A stretch of 64,000 bases of DNA, from NCBI GenBank assembly GCA_903813345.2, contig CAIIXF020000005.1:7753375-7817374 (forward strand), read 5' to 3'. The DNA comes from Owenia fusiformis. Lineage: Eukaryota; Annelida; Polychaeta; Sabellida; Oweniidae. Shown one piece after another: positions 35,445 through 47,419 of this stretch. Made by a program: the position numbers and the translations under genes. A model generated the notes under the pieces. The model saw nothing but the letters and a program-made list of their open reading frames with translations. It was not told the origin of the DNA and did no database searches. The stretch's first letter is position 1, and each line of letters begins with the position of its first letter.

Positions 35445-36891
35445 TGTCCCCACCACATAGTGTGGGGCCATATTGTCGGCCTAGGCGCGTCCGTCTGTCC
35501 GTCCGTACGTCCGTCCGTCCGTCTGTCCGTCAGATATCACCTTCAAATTTTCAGGGATAACTTATGAGTGCATACAGATGTGGATGAAAATTTTTTAACT
35601 CGATACCTACTTCCTGTCGGCCATTTTGAAGTCAAATGCTAAAATCCTTGTCTGCAAACTTTAAGAAAAACGGCTTCACAGTTGCTTTTAAAACTTTAAC
35701 ATCTTGTTCAGCTTACTTCATTCTAGATCTGATTAGGTTTTGGACCTGTTAGCTCAGTCATGTCAGCCATTTTGAATGTCTTAAGAAAAGTTAGCGCACG
35801 ATAATACTTTGTATCATATTGAATGGTGTTTTTGAGTTTTCATACTTTAACTATTTAGTAGCTTTATAAATAATTTCAGATGTACTTTGTTGTAAAAGCC
35901 TATGTTATTGTTAACAGTAGTTATATGTGATAATTTTGTAAGAAGAAATCAGCAAAAACACATAATCACTTTTTTATTGTCGGCCATTTTGGATTTTTCC
36001 GTCCTAAAATCTTGTCTGTGAAGTCTTGTCTACGTGTTTTCAGGTGAACCGTTTGGTGGATCAATTTCAAATTTTCAGGGATGATTCTTAGTATAAAAAT
36101 CTAGATCTGATTTGTTTTTTGGCATTCTGGGTAAATGTCAAGGCAGCCATTTTGGATTTTCTGTCCTAAAATCTTGTCTGTAAAGTCTTGTCTATGCATT
36201 TCCAGGTGAACCGTTCTGTAGATCAATTTCAAATTTTTAGGGATGATTCTTAGTATGAAAATCTAGATCTGATTAGTTTTTTGGCATTCTGGATAAATGT
36301 CAAGGCAGCCATTTTGGATTTTCCGTCTTAAAATCTTGCCTGTAAAGTCTTGTCTACGCGTTTTTAGGTGAACCATTTGGTAGATCAATTTCAAATTTTC
36401 AGGGATGATTCTTAGTGTGAAAATCTACATCTGATTAGTTTTTTGGCATTCTGTGTAAATGTCATGGCAGCCATTTTGGATTTTCTGTCCTAAAATCTTG
36501 TCTGTAAAGTCTTGTCTACGCGTTTTCAGGTGAACCATTTGGTAGATCAATGTCATATTTTCAGGGATGATTCTTAGTATGAAAATCTAGGAACAGATTA
36601 GTTTTTTGACATTCTGGGTAAATGTCAAGGCAGCCATTTTGGATTTTCCATCCTAAAATCTTGTCTGTAAAGTCTTGTTTACATGTTTTCTAGTTAACTG
36701 TGTGACGGATCAATTAAAAATTTTCAGGGGTGGTTCTTAGTTTGAAAATCTAGAACTGACTAAATTTTTGGCATTCTGGGTAAATTTTAAGGTGGCCATT
36801 TTGGATTTTCCGTCCTCAAATTTTGTTGGTAAAGTCTTGTCTACTCATTTTCAGGATAACCATTTGATGGGATCACCCATTGGTGGGGACA
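35445..36891. mobile_element. CCGT-microsatellite element with internal 155-bp tandem repeats, inserted in the LINE
   Basis: Ends TGTCCCCACCA and TGGTGGGGACA are inverted repeats. After a terminal palindrome (CCCCACCACATAGTGTGGGG) comes a (TCCG)n stretch at 35487-35532, then about six tandem copies of a roughly 155-bp unit (35970-36880) containing GCAGCCATTTTGGATTTTC and GGGATGATTCTTAGTATG. Flanks read, on the minus strand, GTACAAAA before and TAACAAAA after: an 8-bp duplication with two changes. Removing the element and one copy restores the LINE reading frame exactly (HKCVQ-KLSVLNW). Confidence 0.8.
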
Positions 36892-37855
36892 TTTTGTACA
36901 CATTTGTGTTCTTGTTTAAAATTTTCAATACTCCGCTTATCAAAAATTCTATATGAAATTTCTTTGCTTGTGGACTTCCTCAATACAGTACTAGTTAATG
37001 CAAATACAGGAAAATGATCAGATATGTCCATAATTATTACATCACCATGCTTTATGTTATTTATATTAGTAAAAATATTATCAATTAGTGTAGCAGAGTG
37101 GGATGTTACTCTAGTAGGACGGTAAATAAGGGGATGGTGGTTAAATGAATAAAGCAAGTTCAAGAAGTGTACTAAGGCACTTTCAAAAATATACTAAACA
37201 ATACAATTAGACAAACAAAGTATCTTATGCATTTCTAGGTGTTAGGTATAGTAGAGTGACCATACTCTCTTTATTGACAACACAGTACACTTTTCCAAAT
37301 TGAAATTTAAAGGGGAGAGATTGAGATTCCAATAAAGGCACATCCAAAAGAAATTAGAAAAAAATATAGTCGATAAAGACTCTATATGTTGTGTAAATAA
37401 TCAAGACCAATGCATCAACTTTGTGTTTTCTTGAGACCTTATACATCATTAAAGTCTCATGTGGGCTCATTGGAACTGTGTACTCATTAGAGAGAATATG
37501 GTTATTACAAAATTATATGCGACTATGGGTAAGGAAGTGTTGTTTTAGATGTTCATCAGTTACAAATGAAAGTAAGAGAAGGTGGATGATTTCTCTGAAA
37601 AGGTTTTAAGTACTCAACTTGGCCAATGATCTAAAGTTGAGCCTTTTTATATAGCTCATTGTTTAATCAGAAACAATACAAGAATTAAAAATCAAGATTA
37701 GAAGTAGTGTATTTCACTGTTGTTATACATACATTTCTCATGAGAAAATGATCACAACAATCACAATACATTTTAGTTTTCATAAAAATTACTCTGAATG
37801 ATATTCTTACATAAAGACAGTATAGAATGATAGTAACAAGGCATCAACATGCAAA

Positions 37856-37975
37856 ATGTCACCACCCACCATTTGTTACAGACACGGACTGTCAACCAAC
37901 GAATGCTGAACACTATCCATGAAAAAGTTGGAGACTATAATGATATGTCACCACATCTGGCCATGGTGGTGACAT
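37856..37975. repeat. Short TIR element TGTCACCACC...GGTGGTGACA
   Basis: Inverted ends TGTCACCACC and GGTGGTGACA bound about 120 bp. The right end is itself a near-palindrome (TGTCACCACATCTGG CCATGGTGGTGACA). Ends resemble those of the 35445-36891 element with C to A at one place, so it may be a deletion derivative of a related family. Confidence 0.5.
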
Positions 37976-37979
37976 AAAA

Positions 37980-39055
37980 ATGTCATGTCAGTAATAAGAT
38001 GTCCACTAATTTTTTTTAATGCTTTTTTATAAGAGCATTTACCCCTAGGGTCCGAGTTAGAGACTGTGCCACTTCAACAATCAATTTTTTCAAACAGCCA
38101 ATACCAAAAAATGAACATATTTTCAATTCCAAACAACAAAATACATTTTGCTTATGAACTCTGTAATCCAAATCTTTATTTGAAAATGTGCACCTAACTC
38201 AAATATTTCTAGCCTAAGTTACACCATTCAAATAGTGTTCAAGTGCAAACAATTTTTATCTTACAAGATTGTATTCTATTCCATTCCATAATTAATTTGA
38301 TATTCATAAAATAATGTCAAAATAAAAATAGTATTTTCGTTACCATTTTTACTAAACTGTTGAATATCAAAGCATGTAATACTTTTTGCTACTTGACTCA
38401 AAATGAGGCTGAAAATAACTTTAGCTGATAGTCATTTGGATTAGAGGTTAAGGACATGACAATCGACTTTTAACTATGGAACAATAAAAGAACGGCCTAT
38501 AATTTATGAGTGATATGATTTTTATCCACTCATGGATATTGATATCCGTGATCTCTTGCTACACAAACTTGTGCAGATATCACAAGTATCCATTATTTAT
38601 AAAAATCATATCACTAATGAATCATAGAACCCCCTCTATATTTTCTACAATTGTAGATCAATTCTGGCCTATGAATTTCAAATATTATCAACAATTCATT
38701 CAATGCCTATTTTCTCTTGAGTATGGCTAAATTAAATGATCATGCATATCAACACACTGTGGAGAATCATCTTGATATTTTTAATGTTGATCCTAAAATA
38801 TACAAAAATTGAAAATATTCTGGAAAAGCTTTAATGGAACCATCAACAAACTTTGATACAACCTTATCACAGTTTGTTGATGTCAAGTTATTGGTTATTT
38901 TGTAAAGATATCTTCATATTGAAGTCCCATAGTTAGTTTTATGTGGAGCAAATATAGGATCATTGTTTTGCCAGGTTTTAATTAGACTATTGACTAACCA
39001 ATTCTGGATACAAGATCTCCAATTACTAAATATAGCATATCATTTTCAAAAACTA
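37980..39055. other. AT-rich interval, no gene seen
   Basis: Apart from the hairpin at 38511-38613 I found no coding frame, repeat array or signal that stands out. Confidence 0.4.
38511..38613. repeat. Hairpin element
   Basis: Arms TGATATGATTTTTATCCACT... and ...TTTATAAAAATCATATCA fold into an imperfect hairpin of about 100 bp. Arm content (GATATCATTTTTATCCA, ATATTGATATC) is shared with the hairpin at 53290-53423. Confidence 0.6.
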
Positions 39056-39057
39056 GA

Positions 39058-39720
39058 AAAACTCCACGGAGTAGCAAATCCCACCGAACAAAACATATTA
39101 TGCTTATTATAGCTAGTGTAAATGTTAAAATGTTTGTGCACTTTGTGATAGAAGCATGAAATTTGGCACAAAGTTAGTTTATACCATTGTGAACTAGACA
39201 TCATCATATAAAATTTGAACCAAATCCGTTCACTGGTATATGAGTTATCAAAGACTACGTTTTTTACGAAAATTGGCTGCCATCTTAAAATCTAGCCGCC
39301 ATCTTAAAAATTATTTCTTGAACAGAGCTACTGTGTCCCTAGGCATAATCATATAAAGTTTCAACCAAATCTGTTCACTGGTATTTGAGTTATCAAAGAT
39401 TACATTTTTTACGAAAAATTGCCACCATTTTGAAATTAAGCGGCCACCTTGAAAATCTCTTTTTGTGCGAAATTCCTTTGTCCCTAGGCATCAGCATATA
39501 AAATTTGAACCAAATCCGTCAACTTGTATTTGAGGTATCAACGATTACGTTTTTACGAAAAATGGCGGCCATTTTGAATTGAGCAGCCATATTGAAAATT
39601 CCTTCTCGAGCAGAGGTCATACACTCATAAGGCATAAGCCTATAAAATTTGAACCATATCCGTCAACCGGTATTGGGAGTTATCGCCTGGACACGGACGA
39701 ACGAACTGTTCTGTTCTGCA
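39058..39720. mobile_element. Dispersed repeat, family A, with tandem 118-120 bp units
   Basis: Opens CTCCACGGAGTAGCAAATCC (the reverse of the right end of 27172-27662). It then has about four tandem units of roughly 118-120 bp containing AAAATTTGAACCAAATCCGT, GAGTTATCAAAGATTACG and a GCCGCCATCTTGAAAAT-type block. It closes with GGACACGGACGAACGAACTG. Confidence 0.65.
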
Positions 39721-39724
39721 ATGT

Positions 39725-40680
39725 TATCCTGTGATATTTCAAGGAAATAAACCAATGTTCTTGAATGACAAAATTTCCAAATTATTCAAAATCAAACAAT
39801 CAGAACAATACTTTTCAGTACAATCCTGCAATCACATGGCACTTTTCTACCTGTTGAATTTGAAGTACCCCTTTATTCATTGACATTTTACGATCCAATT
39901 CATCAAATCTTTTACTACAGAATCAATAACTTATTGCATGGAGAATATGGTGTATTATTCATGTATTCTAACATCAAATAGAAAATATGAAAGAATTACT
40001 GTACATGATTACAGTGAGCACTTAAGATCTTTTTGCTAAGGAATCTAATTTGTTGACCCCTACACCAACATAGGAGTATGATGGGGAGGGGTAAATAAAA
40101 AACATTACAACATGACAATGATTCCAGCATTTCATAATTTTAAATTTAGTGGGGTCCTAAATCAAGCTGGAGCCAATAAAATATGAACCAAATAGAGAGG
40201 TACAGATGGATGGACAAATGGCTTTTCTATAGCCCTACTCAAACTTTGTACAGTGGGATAATACATTCTTTATTTGCATATGAGAGAGACTTACTTAAAG
40301 GTGCTATATGCTTAATTTGGATTGGTCAGTTAGAGGAATACAATTTACCCAGTGTAAACAATTGACATATTTTGGCATGAGTCTTTAAGGTCTACATACA
40401 GGACTCTAGCATTCTTTTGAGATTTTGTCTCCTACCTTCAGATTAATTTGATTTTAACTGAAATACATTCAATTTTAGTTGGGTAAATTGTATACTGAAA
40501 CTGTAAGCCTTTTACTTCATTGTAGACTGTTTTTCAGAGCATTGGATCTCAGAGTCAGTCAATCCTGAAATCTCAGTTCACACTGGAAAGACCAAACCAA
40601 ACTGTATTTTTTGTCAAACCATTGGATGACTCGGACTACGTGTATTTATTATGGCATGTATGTTACCTCTTCTGCATTTT
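39725..40680. other. AT-rich interval, no gene seen
   Basis: About 950 bp without convincing exons. A 60-codon frame at 40183 is within chance expectation. Confidence 0.35.
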
Positions 40681-40907
40681 ATAGAACAGTGTTTTAATTC
40701 AGACAGAACTCAATAGAACACAGTGTTTTAATTCAGACAGAACTCAATAGAACAGTGTTTTAATTCAGACAGAACTCAATAGAACAGTGTTTTAATTCAG
40801 ACAGAACTCAATAGAACAGTGTTTTAATTCAGACAGAACTCAATAGAACAGTGTTTTAATTCAGACAGAACTCAATAGAACAGTGTTTTAATTCAGACAG
40901 AACTCAA
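40681..40907. repeat. Minisatellite, 33-bp unit, about 7 copies
   Basis: Almost perfect head-to-tail copies of ACAGTGTTTTAATTCAGAC plus AGAACTCAATAGA. Near-identity between copies suggests recent expansion or ongoing homogenisation. Confidence 0.95.
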
Positions 40908-41160
40908 ATGATTGTTGTTTACATCAACACTTCCGTTGTCAAGTTTGTAAAAGCACTACAATATTTACAAATAATCATTCAGTCCTTATTACATAACTTT
41001 CTTAAAGAAATATTTATCTAGGTAAGTGTATGTTCAACTATGTTGACATAAGGGAACAATTAAACTTCCTTATATGGAAATCATGTATCTTCATGTTTCC
41101 TTTTAAGAAGATAATTACTTTGATAATTGCTACCTGTGTATGTGTCCCATAATAACATAA

Positions 41161-42266
41161 CAGGGTGTCCAAAAAAAACAGGACCGTAAGAAAGTTGAAT
41201 AACTCGGTCAATTTTGCATATTTTGCCTTGAAATTTCAGAAATATTTAGTTCATTCAATGTGAATTTTGTTGTGAAAGTTTGATAATAATCTACCAATTG
41301 AGTCAAAAACTGCAGCTCCTTACAAAACATGCCCCAAATGTGCAAATCTCATCTCAAGTGGCTGATAATGCCTTCAGCAAAGCCACTACAAGTGTATAAT
41401 GTTTATGTACTTTATGTATTTGTAAAATAAATTCTATGAATAAAAAAAAAAAAAAAATCTCATCTCTATGCACAATTCAATCCGGCGAACAAAGCTGTTG
41501 ATGATCCTCCTACACACATGTCTTTCTGAATGGACAAATTTGTTCCAAGAACAATTGCTACTGGGGCTATCTTCCTCCTGATGAAGTGTTACATCATCCA
41601 TTGCATTCTGAACAATGCACTACCTGGGTGGCAATGAGGAAACATCGAATCATCAGTCCCTTTTGGTTCGAAGGTGACTGGGGACTTGCTATCACCATGA
41701 ACAAGGACCAGTAAATTCTCACCAAGTTTTGGAGGTCACTAAGCACCAGAAGGGACATCTAAGGAGATAATTAAGCAGTGGTTTCAACAAGCCAACACCA
41801 CCCCAACACTGCAAATGATATGCTGAAATGGTTTACGCAATGCTTTGGTGGTCAGCTCATCAGTTGCAGAATGCAAACCATATAGGCAGCTCATTTGCCA
41901 GATCTAAATCCACTAAATTTTCATCTTTGAGGATTTCTCAAGTCATTGTGTATACTGACAGGCCCCTAACAATCTTAAGAGGGCAATAACTACCCCAATA
42001 AATACCATCCACATTAATGTGTATAGGTCAGGGTCATTAACAACTTTGTTCGCAGAATTCGTTTGTGCATGGAGAGGAAAAGTGCCCACTTTGAGCATGT
42101 TTTGTAAAGGACTGTAGTTTTTGACACAATTAACAGATTATCATCAAACTTTCAGATCAAAATTCACATTGAACGAACTAAATAATTCTAAAATTTCAAG
42201 GCACAATATGCAAAATTGACCGAGTTATTCAACTTTCTTACGGTCCTGTTTTTTTTTGGACACCAG
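41161..42266 (+). mobile_element. Decayed mariner-like transposon with about 180-bp terminal repeats
   Basis: Left end CAGGGTGTCCAAAAAAAACA then GGACCGTAAGAAAGTTGAAT; right end the reverse (ATTCAACTTTCTTACGGTCC, GGACACC), with the last bases lost. The plus-strand centre still reads as a mariner/IS630-class transposase in pieces, notably the C-terminal catalytic block PDLNPLNFHL-GFLKSL near 41900-41945, where the third catalytic acidic residue region lies, with many stops and shifts. A poly(A)-like A14 run at 41442-41455 lies near the left arm. Confidence 0.8.
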
Positions 42267-42299
42267 ATGCAGATGCAGATTACTTTTACTTAACATCAA

Positions 42300-42820
42300 A
42301 TTCAGTATTCTCCTCACTAAGTATTAAATACAGTATTCTCCACTTAGTATTAAATACAGTATTCACATTTAGTGGTAAATTGTTCCTGATCTTAACTAAA
42401 TATTAAATACAGTATTCTCCTCACTAAGTATCAAATACAGTATTCTACAATTAGTTTTAAATACAGTATTCTCATTAAATATTGTATTCCCCAATCTTCA
42501 CTAAATATTTAATACAGTATTCCCACTTTGTATTGAAACAGTATTCTCACCATACGATTAAATACAGTATTCTCCTCACTAAGTACTAAATACAGTATTC
42601 TCCACTTAGTATCAAATACAGTATTTTCCACTTCGTATTAATTATGGTATTCTCCTCACTAAATATTGAATACAGTATTTTCTACTTCGTATTAATTAAA
42701 TCTCCACACTTACAATTAAAAATACAGTATTCTCCACTTAGTATTTAATACAGTATTCTTCAGCACTTAAAGTATTAAAAAACAGTATTCTCCACACCTA
42801 GAATTACATAAAGTATTCTC
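42300..42820. repeat. Degenerate minisatellite, unit about 26-30 bp
   Basis: About 18 copies of a variable unit AGTATTAAATACAGTATTCTCC with TCACTA or ACTT spacers. High divergence between copies contrasts with the nearly perfect array at 40681-40907. Confidence 0.88.
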
Positions 42821-42829
42821 CAAAGAATC

Positions 42830-45215
42830 TTTTCTCAATGGTTGGATTCTTTTTTCTACTACTATAATTTGGAAAAAGAGTCCATAAACTTATGAATAGA
42901 TAATAATTTTCAAATTCCGAATTGCGTTTGCCACCTGGTTTCTTCAGCAAAATGATAACCTTAAAACCATAGGTGTAAAGCACATAGTAATATATCCTGC
43001 TAAATTTCACATCAATTACCAGTATATACCTACACTAGATCAAACCCGTAACAACATAACAACACATACATTACCATTACACATGCTTAAGTCATACAAG
43101 TTATAAGATGTAGATATCAATCATTCATACAAATTGAGGGAATCTAAAAAAAGAAATTGACACCAAAAACTATTTTAATGTCCAGTAATGTCCATCTTTG
43201 AATACTAGGCCAAGTATTAAAGTTTCTTTCTGGATGTGAGAACTGCAACTTCATTTACAAACCAAAATTTAAATCGAAGGCATTTCCGTCAAAGTAACTA
43301 GTTGTGGAACAGTGAATAAAGGAGAAATTATTTTGCACCTTCAGCCCTGTATTCAAAGGATGTTCACATTTTGGACAAGGTATCCTTTCATGATACATAA
43401 TTCTTATTTGGCCTTTTCCCTGTACCATGTTTGTCAAAATATTGTGAATAAAAGATTCCCAATTTTTTCACCAACGCTTTCACACCAATGATAACATTTC
43501 AATACTACTTTAGAATTTTGTAATTCACAATACTTTCACAAAACATTTTTCAAAATATCATCATCTAGGTTTCCTTACCATTTTACACCTAATCTTTCAC
43601 CAGAATGTTTCAATAAGTAAACGATCCCCTGGTTTCAAACCCTTGTCACTCTGATTCTAATCTATCATCTGATCATACATTGTATGTGCATTTACCATTT
43701 ACATACAATTATATCAATCTGGTCTCAAGGATTCCTCAAAAATTCTTAATTCAACAATTCCATTTGCAGAGGTGGGTCGACTGGGTCTGGTGCAGGCTGG
43801 TATGGACGAGACAAAAATGCTTTGCACAGATGTCAGGGATGGTTGACTTGTAATAGTTAATGAGTAGGGAAGTTGGGCAAGATTGGTTCTCACTATAATG
43901 ATGAAACACAAGACCCATTTTGCACTTGGAACAGGGCAATGTAATGGGTTGACCCAACCCTGGGGTAACTGATCAGCCCTGCCACTGCTAATTTGCATTG
44001 TACAGTATAATATTTGTAATTGAAACTATTTATTTGGATTTAGTCTACCGCATGATTTCTAGTATTGATATCATAGGTCATCAAACATCGAACTCCACGT
44101 AAAATTTCACTAGTTCTCCATAACTTACAGCTGCTCAGGGTGGAGCCAAGAATACTTCATTTCGGCAACTACCACGTGATTTTATTCCAATAATATAGAT
44201 TTTGTTATTGTAAAAACTGTGTCAATGCCTCAAAAAAAGGACTTGTCATTTATTTAAAAAAAATAAGAAAATACTCGCAACTCTCCATTCTAAAAGTTGA
44301 TTGCCTTGTAAGGACTTGTCTTTGTTCAACGATAAATGATTGGTAAATAAAATAGGTCACATATTTTGTAGATAAATCTCTGTTTCGTATTTTTTTTGTT
44401 TTCGTTGCCATTTTATAATAAGGACTTGTCTTTTGAGAGAAAACATTGACTGATCTTGGCGAATAATAATTATTTCTTCATCGTTTCTATGTACACTAAG
44501 AGTAAATATAAAACATTTAAACTATGCACTAAGTATATATGTATGGGTTCCTCGTGGCTACACAATATATATTGTATTTTGGTTATATCCTCGATTATAT
44601 TAATATGCCCACATCACCCTTCTGAAATAAAGAGCTAGCTGTGACTTGCACTAAAAATAAGGATAGTAATAATGCTCAAGCTATTCCACATTTTTTCAAT
44701 TTCGAAATTCACTTTCGGCTTACTGTACAAGCGAATAATAATATGATATGCATCATACAACACATGAGTAGGAAGTACACAATGATTTCCATATTTCACT
44801 AACACTTTCGGATTCCTTTATTCCATTATTGTCGTTTTCAATATATTACCATTAAATGTGTCACTTTCCACATTTTGTAACATTTTTATCGGGACAAACA
44901 CAACATTTACTAATAATAATAATTCCAAGTTCCAAGTAAACATAACTGCCCATATTCCACATAATGATGGAAACATGGATCCTTTCTTGGATCAATGATC
45001 AATGATCGAGATTCACAATGATCAAGCTGATCCATTTTCCATACAGAGTTCCATATTGATTGAAGGATCGACGTATGTTAAGTTCTCAACTTCAGTGGTA
45101 ATATAGATGACTTATTTCCGACTTTCAGCTTTGGTTGTAATTTCTACACTGGGATCATATTTGAGTTCCTGCTGAAACCTAGCATAGATTATTTGAAGAT
45201 CTGCTGACATGTTGG
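42830..45215. other. AT-rich interval, no firm gene
   Basis: A minus-strand frame at 43255-43437 contains CPKCEHPLNTG but is short and lacks supporting exons. The core AAGGACTTGTC occurs three times (about 44239, 44311, 44421). No other structure is clear. Confidence 0.35.
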
Positions 45216-45218
45216 CCG

Positions 45219-47416
45219 CTATCCTAATAGCTTTAGATAGGTTGTTGCGACTCGTTGCTGGATATTACTGAAGCCTCCAATTTGAAAACTGCTCGACTGT
45301 GACATGATTGCTGTCGCTGTTATGCTGGAACCCTGAAATAGTAAATGAGAAACATTGTAGATTAAAATTCATCATTAATCCACATAATTTAACTGCAGGG
45401 TTCCAAGATCCAGATTGAGTTCTGTCATTCTGTATTGGAGGATGGTTAATCCTCAATTTGAACATTCACATTTAATCATTTTTGGTTTGTTTTTTTTCTA
45501 CAGGATACATGTATGTATAGAAAGTGGCGGGTGTTTGTCAACATGCTTCACTCTATTTAAAATACTAACAATAAACCTGTGTAAATTGAACACCTTAACA
45601 GGTTTAATTGTATATCATTCCATTATTTTAATCTATGAGGTAGCAAGTTAAACTAACACATCCATTTGTATCTCATGTTGACCAAAATAAGCAAAGTATT
45701 CTTCTGTTTATTTGACATTATCTTTTCATTTTTTTTTAGGTTATTGTTATTTATTTCCATATTATTCAACACAATTATTTACATAGATTGTGAGGGGCCA
45801 AGGCTATATAGCATTATTGGCCCCCCTCTAGTTAATAATATGTTACCTGAAAAGCATACTGCATGAACTGAAGATTGATTACTGTTCAGCACCTGGTATA
45901 TCTTCTAAACACAATCCTGAAAGAACAAGCATAGATGGTTCTACATACACCCTTGGTTGCAGACTCTTGCAATAATGGACCTAAATGGTGTAAAAACTTA
46001 GACAAGAATGGTGAAAAAGTTATGTTTTGTATTTAATTCAGTGGCTATTTTTAATTAATAGAAGTACTAAGAATTATTTCACAGTAAGCTTAGTAGTGAT
46101 GATCACACTGAAAAGTGAATATGTTCAGATAAAGTTTCTTTATACTTAACCTACATGTTGTTTTTCTCACTGATGGAATACACCATACAGTAAAACATGT
46201 GTATTGTAACACACAAAGTCTCCAACTTAGGAAGTGTTTCTCTCACTTTTTAATTAAAACTGAGTCAATGGGTGAGGAGACTTTTTGTTTAAACTACTAT
46301 ATGTTCTACTTGACAATTTATATTAATACCAAAGTTTTGAAACTCTGACTTAACACAATTACATGAACACTTCTTATAATATTTCACAAATCATTGTAAA
46401 TACCATTATGTGGCACCTAATACTCCCTCTTGGGGGTCATATCCACTACAGCCTGTAAATATGTTACTTTGATTTTAATTTTAAAAAATGGATGGAAAAT
46501 GGAAAAGATGAAAAATTCTTATGAGTGAGATCAAGTGTACAGTATACATACTTCTCATGTTTACATATTTCAAGAGTTGAAAGGTGTCATTCAAGTGTTA
46601 CGTGTGTGTAGAATCCTGTTGTATCTAACGTATCTTGAGTTGGCATACGTCACAACATAAGTTGTCCTTATATGGATGAACACATCATCATACAACATTG
46701 TTCAGGCCACAGATGTTAATTTTAAAGTATCACCTGCAAAAAACAAGTCTTTGATGTTTATCATTCATATTTTCTTGATTTAACATAAAGCTGGTTTGTT
46801 AGTTTTGAGATATAGGAAATATACCAAGGGAATATATTTTACTTGGACTGATAGAACATGACACCAAGATTCATCAAATCAAGCGTGGAATATTATCATG
46901 ATCAAAATTACAATGGCTGCAAGTGTGGGTTTTTTCCTTTCATGCCTTGTAATTGGATTTGTAAAATTTTTGCTACATTATGAGGAACTCTGACATGTGA
47001 CTGTGTGTGCACAGAATCATATCACAAAGAACATGGGGTTGGATAATTGAAACACATGCCAGCTCAGTTTACATGGAGCTCAGCTTTCAACACTTGCCGA
47101 TGCAATATCTAATTTATATCTTGGACAATAGATTACAAGGTGTGAATTTAATACCTGGTGATATTGATTAGGACTGACACAGGATCCCCGCAATTTTGTA
47201 CCATCTCATTAATATTATTCAATTATTAATAGGGTTCCATTAGAAAAAGTTATTGCTGTTAGGGAGATTTCTAGCATAGAATTTGAATGAGATTTTATCT
47301 CAGGTATTATTTAGTATTTTGCTTCTGGATACTTACTTTCAATGTTCCAATATTTCCACCTTTTGGCAAAACTTCTTTAAGAGCCTTTAATTTAGTATTA
47401 TGAGTAAGTTGACTTC
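45219..47416 (-). other. Possible two-exon transcript end on the minus strand
   Basis: Minus-strand 47337-47416 has a TTTATTTTAG acceptor before it and a consensus GTAAGT donor after it, and is open for 26 codons (SQLTHNTKLKALKEVLPKGG...). It ends in phase with 45332-45219, preceded by CTATTTCAG and open for 37 codons to a TAG. I recognise no protein and found no upstream coding exon in the needed phase, so it may be a non-coding or alternative 3' exon set, possibly of the RBM15 transcript upstream. Confidence 0.25.
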
Positions 47417-47419
47417 CTA

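Larger units (their letters stand above)
31440..37190 (-). mobile_element. Degenerate non-LTR retrotransposon (LINE, jockey-like EN-RT ORF2), split by two insertions
   Basis: Read on the minus strand from 37190 down. First the end of an endonuclease-like domain (36892-37163: SFNHHPLIYRPTRVTSHSAT, then a DHFPVF block). Then an interdomain piece (35235-35444 and 34962-35225), the reverse transcriptase (32145-33284), and a C-terminal part (31708-32049) after a frameshift near 32150. Extra damage is an in-frame stop at about 35230. The frame is broken by insertions at 35445-36891 and 33354-34961. Most of the endonuclease is missing, so the copy is 5'-truncated. The 3' UTR side runs to about 31440; I did not find a clear poly(A) tail or target duplication. 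Confidence 0.85.

Noticed and set aside
40681-42820. CRISPR-like appearance of regular repeats
   Set aside because: Repeats are head-to-tail without unique spacers, in an intron-bearing animal genome; ordinary minisatellites.
43255-43437. 60-codon minus-strand frame with CPKCEHPLNTG
   Set aside because: Short, starts at a TTG, no neighbouring exon in phase; a single CxxC is not enough.
43714-43998. 94- and 68-codon overlapping minus-strand frames
   Set aside because: Both open in the same less AT-rich patch; no recognisable protein and no splice context.
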